From: Xanthostigma xanthostigma
Lineage: Eukaryota > Arthropoda > Insecta > Raphidioptera > Raphidiidae
NCBI GenBank assembly: GCA_963575645.1
Contig: OY754464.1
Location: 81,442,948-81,506,947 of the forward strand
Length of the DNA stretch: 64,000 bases
Direction: 5' to 3'
Shown: one piece after another, positions 1 through 11,417 of the stretch
How the letters are laid out: every line of letters starts with the position of its first letter
Position numbering within the stretch: the first letter of the stretch is position 1
Made by a program: the position numbers and the translations under genes
Notes under the pieces: generated by a model
What the model was told of the DNA's origin: nothing
What the model saw: only the letters and a program-made list of their open reading frames with translations
The model's database searches: none

Positions 1-299
1 AAAAATAAAGTACAGTTATTTTCACCTGCTTTTTTATTCAATCGTACAGTATGGGATTATGAATGAGATGTACAGAGCTATCAATAAAATACCTATATAT
101 GACGTCATAGTCTAACCTTTATCTACAAAAATAGTTTCGAAATGTTCAGATTTCGATATTTTGCGGCACGCAAAGGGCATTGTGTTCAATTAAAGGTTTG
201 TACCTTAAAAAAATCGTAAAAAATGATTTTTCAAACCTTTATCAAACTCAAGTAGGTAACTTACAGAACATTGATGTCATATCTGTGGATTAAAAAAAA

Positions 300-690
300 A
301 GACGGGTTGCACTCCGGGAGTGCCGGCAAAAGTGAAAACTTGATTATTAACGTCTTAATTTTTTGCATTTAGAAGCATTGTTTATTTATTGGCAACACTT
401 GTAAATAAAATGGTTTGTATCATAAATTGCATTTTTATGTACGATATTTCAACGCTAGATGTCTAACGTTGTATAAAAAATAAAATGGTTTGTATCATAG
501 ATTGCATTTTTATGTACGATATTTCAACGCTAGATGTCTAACGTTGTATAAAAAGTATCTGGCGACTGGCAATTACTATCACTTAAGAGAATCTCACCCA
601 GTTCTTACTTTTCCTGACGCAAGTTTAACATTTTTTACCCATTACAAAAAAAGTATACAACGCCGCTAAAGAAGTTTTCACTTCAAAAAA
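300..690. mobile_element. MITE of the 'CTCCGGGAGTGCCGG' family, copy 1
   Basis: A second copy lies at 24989-25280. The two share a GC-rich palindromic end (CTCCGGGAGT, about 313-323), then GTGAAAACTT near one end and its inverse AAGTTTTCACTTC near the other. This copy carries an internal direct duplication of about 75 bp (about 404-478 and 479-553) that the other copy has only once. No coding sequence. It lies just upstream of the nuclease promoter. The superfamily is not assigned. Confidence 0.6.
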
Positions 691-888
691 CTTGTAAATC
701 GGTAGAGATCCCTGACGGGCTGTCGAAATAATGTATTTTGCAAATAAAATATCTCTTCTTAGTTTTGCTTCACGATATTAAAGACTTTTCATTTTTGATA
801 GCTCTGTATATTCTATATCAATATTTACAGGTAACAATAAAAACAAAAAAAAATAAAAAGTATTTCTATGCAGCTCAAGAAAAACCCG

Positions 889-924
889 TATAAGTATCTG
901 ACCTGATCACAGTTACTTGTCAGT
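889..924 (+). promoter_or_regulatory. Core promoter of the nuclease gene (TATA box plus initiator)
   Basis: TATAAG lies at 889-894 and the arthropod initiator TCAGT at 920-924. This gives a TATA-to-start spacing of about 33 bp, the normal metazoan distance. The signal-peptide ATG is at 966, so the leader would be about 44 nt. The call rests on motif and spacing only. Confidence 0.5.
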
Positions 925-965
925 ATTGTCATCGATATCTTTTTGGTATCGCCAAGTTCTTCATT

Positions 966-2895
966 ATGTCAAATATCGTCGTTATTTTGTTTTGTGTTGT
1001 GGCGCAATTTCGCTATTCCTGTTTATTCAAAATGGATTCAACTTACAATGCTGGTCAGTATTAACTATTAAACAGGTTACTAACTACTTTTCACTGAAAT
1101 AAATCTTTTAATCGTACTGAGTCGATTTTTTTTAATCGAATCATATGAGCTCTCATTATATTTGACAACAAAAATAATTTAGTGTCACATATTTATTTTT
1201 AAAACGTTCTGACAAAGAATAAATTTTTTAAAAATGAATTTTCATTAACACACCGCAAAATGTATACTTTCTAGAGTACAATGCTGTACGTAGGCTTGCC
1301 TAATTACATATTAAAATAAGATCTAATAATACAATAATTAGAGTTCTTGTACGCGCCAGGAATCTAAAAGACTCGGAAGTTAGATGCGAATGCGGGCTTG
1401 CGCTTGTACAGTCTGTTGAAAAACTACAAACTCGCAACTCAACAAAACTAAAATAGCAATAACAACTTGACAATAGCATACTCGACTGTACCTTAAAGCA
1501 GGAAAGTGACAAAGGCAACAAGTGATCACGGCCAATCACCGACGAGCGCACGTTCCATGCAGGTCGCTGGGAGGTGGTGGGAGTATCAATGGCTCTAAAA
1601 TGTGCCTTTGCGACGCTGTTTGTGACTAACTTCCGAATCTTTTAGAGCCGTGGCGCGTATCAAAGGTAAGGTATTAGCATTTACTCGCTCGTGTTTTAGT
1701 AGGTTTATATACAAAATGTATTTTTATTTTCATAAATGCAGACGGAATTTCTTCTGAAGAGTGCCACATATCACTTCAACATGATTTGGGGGACCCACAA
1801 CCGTTATTAATAGAACCATTCGAAAACCCAGAACTTTACTTACCCGATACCAAAAGTGGAGAATTAATTTTTCAAAAAGGACAGTACATTTTCTTGGCTT
1901 GCCCTGGTGACGATAATTACCTCAGTATTAAAGGCACAGACCAAGAAAAATACACAACCGCGAAATGTATCGGTGAAGACATATTTTCAATCAACGAACA
2001 ACAAATATTTTTTCATAAAATAACGTGCCAAAATCGTATAAAAAGTTTTGCCAGAAAAACAGGTTTTGAGTGTTACAACGGAAATACTGAAATCGAAATC
2101 GGGTTTGATGTCGACAAAACCTTTATAAGAACTATTTTACTTTGCTACGATGAAACAATTCATTCCACATATTATACCGTTTTCAAGTTGGCATCAGTTA
2201 CCGATGGACACCAACCCGGATATCCAAGAAGTAATTTCAAAGAAGACTTTTTCGATTTAAACGTAACAGAATTATATAAAAAAGAAAAGCAAATAGAAAC
2301 ATTTGAATCAATCCTAGGTTCGAGAAATTTAGCTGAAAAATATATTCGGGACGGTGCATTTTTTATAGCAAGAGGCCACTTAGTCGCAAAAGCTGATTTC
2401 TTGTATGGATCACAGCAACAATCCACGTTTTATTATGTAAATACGGCACCTCAGTGGCAAGTATTTAACGCTGGAAATTGGAATCGACTCGAAAGAAGTA
2501 CAAGACTATTTGCGTCGACGCAAAAATTGGATTTAGTTATTTATACGGGAACTTACGGTATATCTGTACTACCAGACGAAAATAATAATCTAGTCGAATT
2601 ATATTTGCACATAGATGAAAATAATAATAAAATAATACCAGTGCCTCAACTTTTCTGGAAAGTTTTGTACGAACCTAAAAAGAAACTTGGAATCGCTTTT
2701 GTCGGAGTGAACAATCCCTACGTTTTTGATTATGAACGTGACGTCATTTGTGAAAATATATGTTCTCAAATTAAGTGGATTAAATGGAAACCAAACAACG
2801 TAACGCTTGGATATTCATATTGTTGTGAAGTGAATGAATTTAGAAAAACTGTAAAGTTTCTGCCGGAGTTTGATGTTGATGACTTACTAGTATAA
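966..2895 (+). CDS. Secreted DNA/RNA non-specific endonuclease (insect dsRNase-like), two exons
   Basis: I join exon 1 (966-1053) to exon 2 (1742-2895). Intron 1054-1741 starts GTCAGT and ends GCAG; both borders are phase 1 and the split codon reads Asp30. The 413-residue product starts with a signal peptide (MSNIVVILFCVVA). The mature N-terminus (Cys37, then DLGDPQPL from residue 44) is typical of insect members of the Endonuclease_NS family (PF01223, Serratia-nuclease type). The active-site motif ARGHLVAKADF puts the general-base His at 242. YYVNTAPQWQ follows, and FNAGNWNRLE gives the metal-binding Asn272 and Glu280 with the family's spacing. The protein should be exported, probably to gut lumen or haemolymph, and cut DNA and RNA, including dsRNA. 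Its length is usual for the family and nothing essential is missing. An open frame from a TTG at 1786 is only the body of exon 2. The donor GTCAGT is not the commonest form but the phase match supports it. AATAAA motifs follow at about 3231-3243. Confidence 0.9.
1352..1657. mobile_element. TIR element inside the nuclease intron ('CGCGCCACG' family, copy 1)
   Basis: The 306-bp element has terminal inverted repeats of about 30 bp, starting CGCGCCAGGAATC and ending in the inverse GAGCCGTGGCGCG. TA flanks both sides. Sister copies lie at 26310-26622 and 30297-30609. The open frame inside it recurs in all copies and is not a host exon. Tc1/mariner-like by the TA flanks, without a transposase. Confidence 0.75.
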
Positions 2896-4876
2896 CCACA
2901 AAAATATTTAACGCTGCGAGTAGGGTTGCAGGCGTCCGGATTTAGCCGAACTTGTTTGGATTTTACGGTCGTGTCCGGCCAAATATTTACAAACTAAGGT
3001 TTAATTTACAGATGCACTCTTATACCTACAATAATATTTTTATTTCAAAAATCTATATTTTTTTAACAAAACGCTAAAAAAATTCTGTTTTCTTTATACG
3101 TGGTATACCTACCTCCAGCATTTAATGGTTTAATATCTTGTTTTACAGTTGGTGAAAAAATGTCATCTTTAAATTAAATATAAGACACTTTTAAAATCTT
3201 TGATTAACGTCTGATTAATCATTACTCTTCAATAAATAAAATTTATATAAGGCACTTTAATTAACCTTATACTTCAATTGTATTAAATTTACAAGATAAG
3301 CCGTTTCACGAGTGAGCTACCTTTAACAAATAAAAAAGTAAAAAACAAGTAAGTCGATATTATCAATTTTATTTAATACAAAAATAAAATACGTACATAA
3401 TTTTAATTAAAGAAACTTCTCAAAAATAAACATTTCCTCTATAAAACAGTACATTTCATTATTTTAAAATCACAGATAATAAGGAACTATTCAAATACAT
3501 AATTACACAGCCTTAAATATTATTATTTACATTTGGTATTTGTTTTCTTGTCTAACCTTTAAAAAAACAATTGCATTTTCTTTTGTTTTAGTATCAATTT
3601 TAACAGATAGAAAAACAAATTCAACTTTTAACTATGTTTTATACAAACATAAAAAATTTACATTTCAGAAAACGAACTAAATAAATTTCATTTTTAACAT
3701 TTCGAAATGAAGCATCAGAGAAACGCAATCATTTTCAAGTAGCAATAATTCTTGCTAAATTTTAAATTACTTAATTTTTAATAAAACAACGGGCACGCGT
3801 ATCTCTCTAATTTAAATAAATTAAATATCTTCAACCGCATAAAAATAAACACTTTTTCAGTCCAACACAGACAAAAAGTTAACAAAAAAAATATTCTTCA
3901 AAACAGTCATAACTCATAACAAATCACAGATAACGTCTTCTTTCACACATTGCTGAATATTTGGTTACAACACTGGTCTCCCAGGGGGCATCCATTTCTC
4001 TTTAATGAAAAAAAAAATATAATTGGTTAATTAATTTGGCATAAAAAAAAACAAAAAACGTTTTTACAATTAAATCTTTTTTTGAATTTACTTTACATTC
4101 GAAATGTTAAAAAAGAAATAGTCGTTTTTATTTAGAGGTTCAGAAATAAGCGATTGTATACAATTATACAATGTGGTGCTTAATATTTGGGGCATTGAGA
4201 ATTGAACATTTGCAAATATCTCTTCTCTATATTTTAGAGTAAAACTGTAAAGAAACAATTTCTTTGTCTATCTTATAAAGGTTACTATAGCTCGCATATA
4301 TTTCAATATTCAGACCATAAAAATATTTTCCCGTAAAATTAGGGGGGTGGAGGCAAATTTTGACACAAAACAAAAATAATCTTCTTGATTAATCATAGGG
4401 ATAACACTTAAAAAAGCTTGTCTCATCCCAAATTTGTTTTTTCGAATATTTTATACTTATTTTTCGAGATTTTTCTGAAAACGCACCTCGAAAATTGATT
4501 CCACTCTATTTTCAAGACTTGTACAGGTAAAAATTTTTGGAAAAACTGACACTGTAGGAAAACTATTACGATGTTTCCAACAGCTATATTTTTCGAAATT
4601 CAAAAACGTGTAAGATGGTTAATTGTGCGGAACTCGCGGCGCACACTTGTATTTGTCCGGTTCTTTATTATTTTCAGAGAACACAGTCATGAAATTCGGT
4701 TTGGTAAATACGGTATGAAATGCATTTGAAATTCCTGAACAAATTATTCATTTACAGTTTAGCTCTAAAATATTCCGGAACACCAATGCAACCGTTTAAT
4801 TCTGCACGTTAATTATCTCGATATCACAGTTCATATTAAATTACATAGAAAACAAGCAAGACTCGGGCAACATCAA
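2896..4876. other. AT-rich intergenic stretch between convergent genes
   Basis: The 3' sides of the nuclease (plus) and the DMA-like gene (minus) meet here. A fragment of an interspersed repeat (TCTTTGATTAACGTCTGATTA, 3198-3255) is present. TTTATT motifs at about 4660 could serve as the minus-strand poly(A) signal. I see no other gene. Confidence 0.5.
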
Positions 4877-7800
4877 TTACAGAACCGAAACAAAAACATC
4901 AGAATTAAGTCTTTTGATTGCAATACCTACTTTTTTCTTCTCCGGTTCTCCAGTCTCAGCATCGTTCTTGTTAACGTTTTGTTCCTGCGATGTCATCGCA
5001 GCCGTCGTGAACGAGTTAATATACGACATCGGGCTGACCATCGGGCTAATGATAGCCGTCGTCGGACTGACATACGCCGTCGTACTCGTGGTCCAAGGAG
5101 TGAACGGCGATGTGAATGCCGGCAGATTTTCTGACGCGATCGATACCGATTCAGGATCGCTGTCCGAAACCTGATATGTCTCTATCGATGAGCCTGCCGT
5201 TCCACAAAATTGGTTCTCGTTGAATTTCACAGCCGTGCGTTTTTTACGTCGAGCTACTTTCTTTGGCGTTAGAAATACTGAAAAGAATAAAGTTCAACGT
5301 TAATCACAGCCTTTTGGGGATGACGTAATCTTTCAATGTCCTTTACATAATATATTAACAACCGATTGTAAGTTCTTTTTATGCCGGCACTTCACATGGC
5401 TATTTGTATTTGTGTATTTGGCAAACAATTACCAAGTGTGGAGGATCTATTTGACAAAGTCTGGCCTTATTTGTCTATTTGACAAATAAGGCCAATACCA
5501 AATACGCGTTACCGTGCGCTTGTCGGTTTTTCAAGGCACATCAAAGGAGGCAAATACGGCAAATAAACCGTCCACACAATGGCTATATTCAGAAGCGCAC
5601 GCGCCGTGAACCTGTACGGACGTGCAGTATTTTTGTGTCTGTGCTGTGAGCGAGAACTAGAACAATTACTATTGAAAATTAATTGGGAAAATGAAACAGT
5701 GCTAAAATTCCTGGAATTTTGAACCTGCGTTCTGCTGCCAAATGTTTGTGTGTTTGCTATTTGACTGCCATATTATGTGGATGGTCGTATTTGCCTCTAT
5801 TTGCATGTTTGTCTTGAACGTCATATATTTTGCCAAATACAACAAACACCCAATAGCGAACACAAATAGCCATATGAAGTGCCACCTTTATACAATATTA
5901 TTTATTTTTTTTAATTTTTAGTCTCAAAACGACATCAAAAGTAATTTTTTTCAAAATTTTCAAATTCAAATTTACTTTTATAAAATAATTGTATTGTCAT
6001 CGGTCCTCGACACGTGTGCAAATTTTCAAGTTAATCTGACTTCTTGAAACAGGTGAACATTACGCCGAAAGATACCTTTACATACATACAGTCAAGCTAA
6101 TATAAGCGTGTTAAAAAATCATAATTACCTTCACTGCTTCCATCTGGCGTTTGCGTCACAGAACCTCCATCTTGTCTACTGTCTTGGGACATGGGACTAG
6201 CGACCATACTTTCATTCTTAGGATTTCCAGTGCTTGATTCAGCTGGCGTCGGAAACTGAAACGCAGATGATATCCCACTGTATTCGTTATTTATTGGGTT
6301 GGGGGCGACATCTGCAGGCGGCATATTATTGACATAAGACGTCCGATGAACACCGTTCAAATTATAATACTGCTGCTGTTGATGGTGTAACAGCGGTTGC
6401 TGGGATTGAGGTGTTGCTACCGTATTCGGTATGGTAATATTAGCTCCATACGTCAAATGGGGATTCCCGGTTGGATACGAGTATAGGTTAGTATTCGGTG
6501 CGTTTGTTGCTACTCCGCCGTTATAATTCGCGTTGACGTACGTCGAGTGCTGGGGCCCGTAATATCTTGGAGTCGGCGTTTGAGGAAACCCTTTGCGTTT
6601 GGCGTCCAAGTACGAGCGGTACTGTAGCGCGTACAGTAAACTGTCAATTGTTCTGATGAAATCGTTGTGACACAATCCGAGTGCGCCGTGAATTGTAGCG
6701 GGATGCAGGTCGGGAAATAGCGCGACGAGTCGCATGAAATTTTGATACTGTGACGAAGGTCCTTCTGGTAAATTCTCAGTAGGCGTCGGTTGGCTGGGCT
6801 CGTTTGACGGTTCTGCTGATTGAGTCGGCTGAAAAGATCGATAATTTAGATAAATTATAGACGCGCAACATCTGAGGTCATCAGCGTCTTTGCGTAAGAA
6901 AATTTAAAAACAAGCTTTTAGCCTTTTATTAGTTGTTAATAAAAAATTGGTTGTCTGTAAAGTCGGTTTACGGACGATAGTTTTACGTGATAACGTCATA
7001 AAGAAACATTGATGAAAAATTGCATACTTTTATGAGTTACACTTTTCGGAACGTTACACTTTTTCGTGCATGCAGCCGGTGTTTCATCAATTTATAAGAC
7101 GTTATCACGTCAAAAGAACTTAAAAGTTAAAAATAATTTTATTCCGATTAGAAATAAGCCGTTTTATACGATTTATCACAGTCTCAATTTCCAAATTAAA
7201 CCGTGTTACACCCTCTTTTCTTCTCTCTTGCTAACACGCTTTTATTTGAAAATTGGGACTGTGATAAGTACCTACGTATAAAACAGCTTATTTCTAATCG
7301 GAATAAAATTGTTTTTAACTTTGAAGTTCTTTTTTATTAACAAATAATAAAAACTTGCCTTTAAATTTTTTTCTCGTATAATAAAAGTGCGGTTTGCAAC
7401 TGGGCGAAAGCCGGACCGGTCAGTGAGTTATTATAATATTGTATTTTCATCGGAACTACATACAGATGCGAAATTTCAACTCAGTCGGATAACGGGAAGT
7501 AGTTAAAAGTGTGATTTCCAACCGGGCGAAAGCCGGACCTGTCAGTTAGTTATTATAATATTGTATTGTCATCGGAACTACATGCGTATGCAAAATTTCA
7601 ACTCAATCGGAAACCGGGAAGTTGATCAAATTTATCTTGCAAGATTTGATTTCAGACAGACAGATCGGGACAGGTGAAACTAGAATATTAAAAACACACG
7701 TCGAGATCAACACGGTAATTTTCTATATTTCCTTTAGTTAAGAAATTAGAAGCTATGGGGTTTTCAAATAGTTTTTTTATTTTTGAGAAACTTCAAACAA

Positions 7801-8292
7801 CAAAATCACATTTTTTCGAAATAAGCATTGTTAACAAGTGTGCGCACAAAAATTGTATACCTTTCTTTTTCTTGCTGCCTTCTTTTGTTCGTTAGAGGCA
7901 CTCATGGCTTCGTTCATTCTCGCTGTGATTACAATTTTATCACCAACACCGTTCCCGCAAAACTGTCTGTTTTCTATTTTTGCGTTTACCGATTGCGGCT
8001 TTGAAGCGGCGGTAGTCGTTAACTTCAGAGGTTCTGTCTGAACTGGCGGTATACTAGCGTTGCCTGCGCAGCCCTTTGTCGGACCCGAGCCAGTGGGGGG
8101 AGCGCATGATACCCATGGGCACAGTAGCTGCGGATGAGGGACAGAACGACGCATGAAGGCGTACATTGTTTGACTTAGAAAACTCAAAGGTCCGTGCTGT
8201 TCCATCAAATCTGCAATGTAAACATCGCAAATGTTACTGATATCACTATTTTTGCAAATCAAACCATTTTGCGATGTACAGAGGCGCATCAT
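4877..8292 (-). CDS. Multi-exon gene with a CUE/DMA-like motif; possible DMRT-family transcription factor
   Basis: Three exons join on the minus strand with matching phases: 8292-7861 (or 8210-7861 if an upstream exon is used), 6828-6129 and 5277-4877 with the stop. Borders are AAG|GTATAC, TTTTCAG|CCG, GAAG|GTAATT and TTTTCAG|TA. From the 8292 ATG the product is 510 residues. It is mostly Ser/Thr/Pro/Asn/Gln-rich. The only folded-looking part is about residues 172-212 (FMRLVALFPDLHPATIHGAL, then CHNDFIRTIDSLL). Its pattern FP-x-L-x-P, Leu, Cys-x-x-Asp, Ile-Asp-x-Leu-Leu resembles CUE/UBA-like domains and the DMA domain of DMRT factors. Basic runs (KKAARKRK near 137-144 and VARRKKR early in the last exon) look like nuclear localisation signals. 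No DM zinc finger is visible up to 14 kb, so the DMRT idea is an inference; a CUE-domain nuclear protein is the alternative. The true 5' end is unsure. A TATA motif at 8334-8340 fits the 8292 start. A signal-like exon at 11381-11417 also fits in phase. Confidence 0.6.
5393..5886. mobile_element. TIR element (GCCGGCACTTCACATGG...), copy 1, intron of the DMA-like gene
   Basis: Ends read GCCGGCACTTCACATGGC and GCCATATGAAGTGCCACC, a clear inverted pair. An inverted copy of similar length is at 29034-29543. It lies in the intron between the last two exons of the minus-strand gene. Short open frames in it are not coding. Superfamily not certain. Confidence 0.7.
6941..7114 (+). mobile_element. 'ACGTGATAACGT' repeat, short copy
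   Basis: Starts with ATTGGTTGTCTGTAAAG and TTTTACGTGATAACGTC and ends with GACGTTATCACGTCAAAA, an inverted terminal pair. Related copies are at 32551-32766, 33831-34083, 37062-37682 and 43568-44147. It lies in an intron of the minus-strand gene. Confidence 0.65.
7116..7330. repeat. Foldback palindrome beside the previous repeat
   Basis: The left arm (GAACTTAAAAGTTAAAAATA..., CCGATTAGAAATAAGC, TATCACAGTC) is answered in inverse order on the right (GACTGTGATA..., GCTTATTTCTAATCGG, ...GAAGTTC). The arms are roughly 70-100 bp around a CT-rich loop. It is intronic in the minus-strand gene and could form a hairpin in either strand's RNA. Confidence 0.65.
7386..7690 (+). repeat. Two 122-bp direct repeats, possible LINE 3'-tail fragment
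   Basis: Units start at 7386 and 7508 (AGTG...GGGCGAAAGCCGGACC) and share ATTATAATATTGTAT, ATCGGAACTACAT and AAATTTCAACTCA. The block ends in ATTTGATTTCAGACAGACAG. Such ends are common on insect LINE 3' tails, but no reverse transcriptase is present, so the class is a guess. Confidence 0.45.
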
Positions 8293-8333
8293 CGCACTGG
8301 CAATTTTGGAGTCTCAGTTACGTAAAACGATTT

Positions 8334-8340
8334 TTTTATA
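8334..8340 (-). promoter_or_regulatory. Candidate TATA box for the DMA-like gene
   Basis: TATAAAA on the minus strand, about 42 nt before the ATG at 8292. A start site near 8309 would leave a very short leader. Weak evidence: A/T-rich motifs are frequent here. Confidence 0.25.
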
Positions 8341-11300
8341 TTCAGCGTTTTGTTAATTGCTCAAAAAATATAAAACAATAATAACGGTTACATGTCGAAT
8401 CCTGTTTGAAAACTATGATTTAAAATTTTTAAAGAATTACTTTCACAATTAGAGGCTTTCGAATGTTACTAAAATTTCCTTAGAGAAGCTTTAAAATAAT
8501 ATTGCGCTCAATTAAAGACGTCCAAATTTAAATTATGCAATTTAAATTTTTAAAATGTTGAAATAATATAAAGTTTAATTTGAGTCATCGAAAGGACGAT
8601 TATTTTGATTTTTTTGTTTAGTGGCTTCAAAATCATATTACGCAAAGTTCCTTCAAATGAAGATTATTTTTTTGGAGAAATACTTAATCATAATAAATAT
8701 TTTCAGACATTAGGAACTACTAAGTTTTAAAACTATAATCGAATGTCGTTTAAAAAAAACATTACAAAAATATGAATATTTCAAAAAATCAAATAGAATG
8801 ACTGAAAGTTACTTTTTAAATTGACTTAGATAAAAGAATGTTAATACATTCAGTTTTTCATGTTAATAAAATATGTTCTTTCTATTTTTAATTCAAAAAT
8901 GCAATCAATAATAATAATATCTTAATAATAATTATTAGTAATGCCTACACAAAAATTAAAATTTACTTAATTGTTGTGTTTCTATGAGGGTTTTATATAT
9001 TGTTAAATAAACATTAAAAGACTGAATCGATTTTGTTATCCAAATAAATTGTTAGAAAAAAGAAATCACTTTTGTTTTATATTCGTAGATACGATTACAT
9101 TTGTTAACACAAAATCCATATTTGAAAGACATTTTTTTTTCTTTTTGACAGCATTTTTGTAGCCTTATTTTATTTTCAAACTTTAAAAAAAAAATGAAAA
9201 AAGTACGGAGAGATTATAATATTATGCTAAAAGTCATTATTACTCAATCTAATGAATCTAAATTGATAAGGTTGTCAAAACTGAATTATATACCGTCTAT
9301 ATAAAGTTGATAAATCGTTCAAACTGACTTAAAAATAAGCTTACCATTTAGAGTGAGTAAATCTATCAAGTCCATATTTTTATTTAAAGATTTTAAAGGA
9401 AAGAATCTTTTTTACTAACAGGTCCTTTACATATAACAATATAACATTATTTTTACGACAAAGAATAACAATCAAAGAATAAAATTGTTGAGTGTTTTAT
9501 TATTGTTACCATAGCAACTAATTACAACCTGATGTAAGTCAAATGTGTCAGCTTATTTATTACAACTTATTTGTAAATATATGATTTTTTTTATTATTTC
9601 ACATCACTTAAGAAATATGACATATGAAAGATACGCAAATAATCGAAATTTCCAAATAAAATTATAGTAAAAAATATAATTTTATGTAAAAATGTTGACA
9701 TAACAATTTTATTGTTTTCTCGCTTAACAATGTGCTATATAAAACTACCTGCTAGAAATTTTTTTTAGAAAAATAGCGAACTTACCCAATTTTAATAGGA
9801 CCAAATTGCGAGAATTCAAAAAGAAAATGTACTGTTCAAATTTCAAGACTTGTATTTCGTTTTGAAAAAGACAAACGTTTAATTTTTTTTATTGGCTTAT
9901 GTCTGAGTAAAGCACTTGAAATTACAATATTATGCTTGTGAATTTGCATTTGTTTTATGTGATTCAACATATTATTAAATATAACCAAGGCAACATATAA
10001 ATCTAATGCAGTTTAATTAAAACAACATTGTTACTGCTCAGTTTTGTGTACTAAAGCCAGAAAAATTATAATCAGTCAATAAAGACTGAGACAAATTGTT
10101 TTTGAACTGCCTTGTTTTAACGCAATCGTTGCTATAACAATATCAACAACAAACCATTATTATTATACATAGTGACAAATATTACAAATTGGCACTCTTT
10201 ACCAGATAACTAAATACAATTAACGAAAAACGAGACTATTTCGATCACCATTCAATAAAATATCGGGTTTATTAGGCATTGCGGTCAATAAAAACTGTCA
10301 TGAAATTATTTTTTATATCAACGAAGCCCCAAAAGCTACCGTCATCTACCCCTACAAAAACGATTTATAGCTGTAAATGTAAAAATTTTCAGTCGATTCA
10401 ATGGCATTCAAATACTATTCGACTTTAAATATTTTAGCAAGAGTTGATTTAAAATTGAAAACAAAAATCTACTATCAAAAAATCCAAAAAGTAGGCAAGA
10501 AGTAAATGACAGTCTTGGAGAGCATTATAAGCATCGATTAATTTATATAAAAGATTATAAATCGACGAATTTTAAAAATTACTCTTCTCGTAGGAAATAA
10601 AATAAAAATATCTCATATAATATTCATATACTCATAAATTAAACTTAGAACTACGTACTCTTTGCCCTTTGGAGACCTGTAATCTTAAGAGCTTGTCAGT
10701 TTGCGAAAACCAAGCAATTCCCAAGATCTTCAGTCACCAATTGTTAATATAGATAAAATATGAGAAACCAAGATTTCTGTATCCCTGTTTAAAGACCGCT
10801 ACCATTTACATTTTAAAATCAAATCAAACCAATTCTTGTTCAATATATTTTATACCCGTCTGTAGTGAAACGTTATATTTTTTCGATTTACTTTTCAAAG
10901 TCAAATTTAAATGCAGCAATTCGCATAAAAGTAGCGACGCGATGCGACAAAATTCAACACTTCGAAGAGTGTTATGTGAGTTTTCGTGTAGTTGTTCGCG
11001 TCATGTGTGAATGTTTCGATGTTTGGAAAATATTTAATAATAAAAAATAAATGGAACGCTTATGAGTATGACTATAGATGCTAGAGTGTGGGAAACATAG
11101 CTACTAAGTTACTAACAGCGTGTGAAGTTGTAAATAAATATTAAATACTGCAAAACTATCCTGGAATGCCAAACTTGATCCAATTCATAATCTTTATTTC
11201 TTAGGCTTTGAAAATATTTAAATACGCTGTTGCACCTTTCTTAATTGATCCTTGTGAATTAATTATTATAATTGAACCATATTATTTTTATAACATTTTT

Positions 11301-11380
11301 TCCTCGTAAAAAAAATTAAAAATGCAAAATTTTATGATCAAAAAAAAACGATTTCTGTAAATAAAAACAAAATAACTTAC
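8341..11380. other. AT-rich non-coding stretch
   Basis: About 3 kb of very AT-rich DNA with no repeat family or coding frame I can support. The frame at 10865-11050 starts from a non-ATG codon and shows no domain. If the DMA-like gene has an upstream exon, this would be its first intron. Confidence 0.4.
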
Positions 11381-11417
11381 CTATCAGAAGCAGTATAATG
11401 AGTTGTAAGCGCAGCAT
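11381..11417 (-). other. Candidate signal-peptide-like first coding exon
   Basis: On the minus strand an ATG at 11417 opens MLRLQLIILLLI, then a strong donor G|GTAAGTT. The exon ends in phase 1. That matches the phase at the acceptor TTTACATTGCAG|AT before 8210, so it could be the alternative first exon of the DMA-like gene and would read ...LLLI-D-LMEQHG. It may equally be chance: 12 codons is little evidence, and a secretion signal sits oddly with basic nuclear-type tracts. Confidence 0.25.

Noticed and set aside
4914-5174. Plus-strand open frame of 86 codons
   Set aside because: It is the antisense of the last exon of the minus-strand gene, which has matching splice phases on its own strand.
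7838-8041. Plus-strand open frame
   Set aside because: Antisense shadow of the first coding exon of the DMA-like gene.
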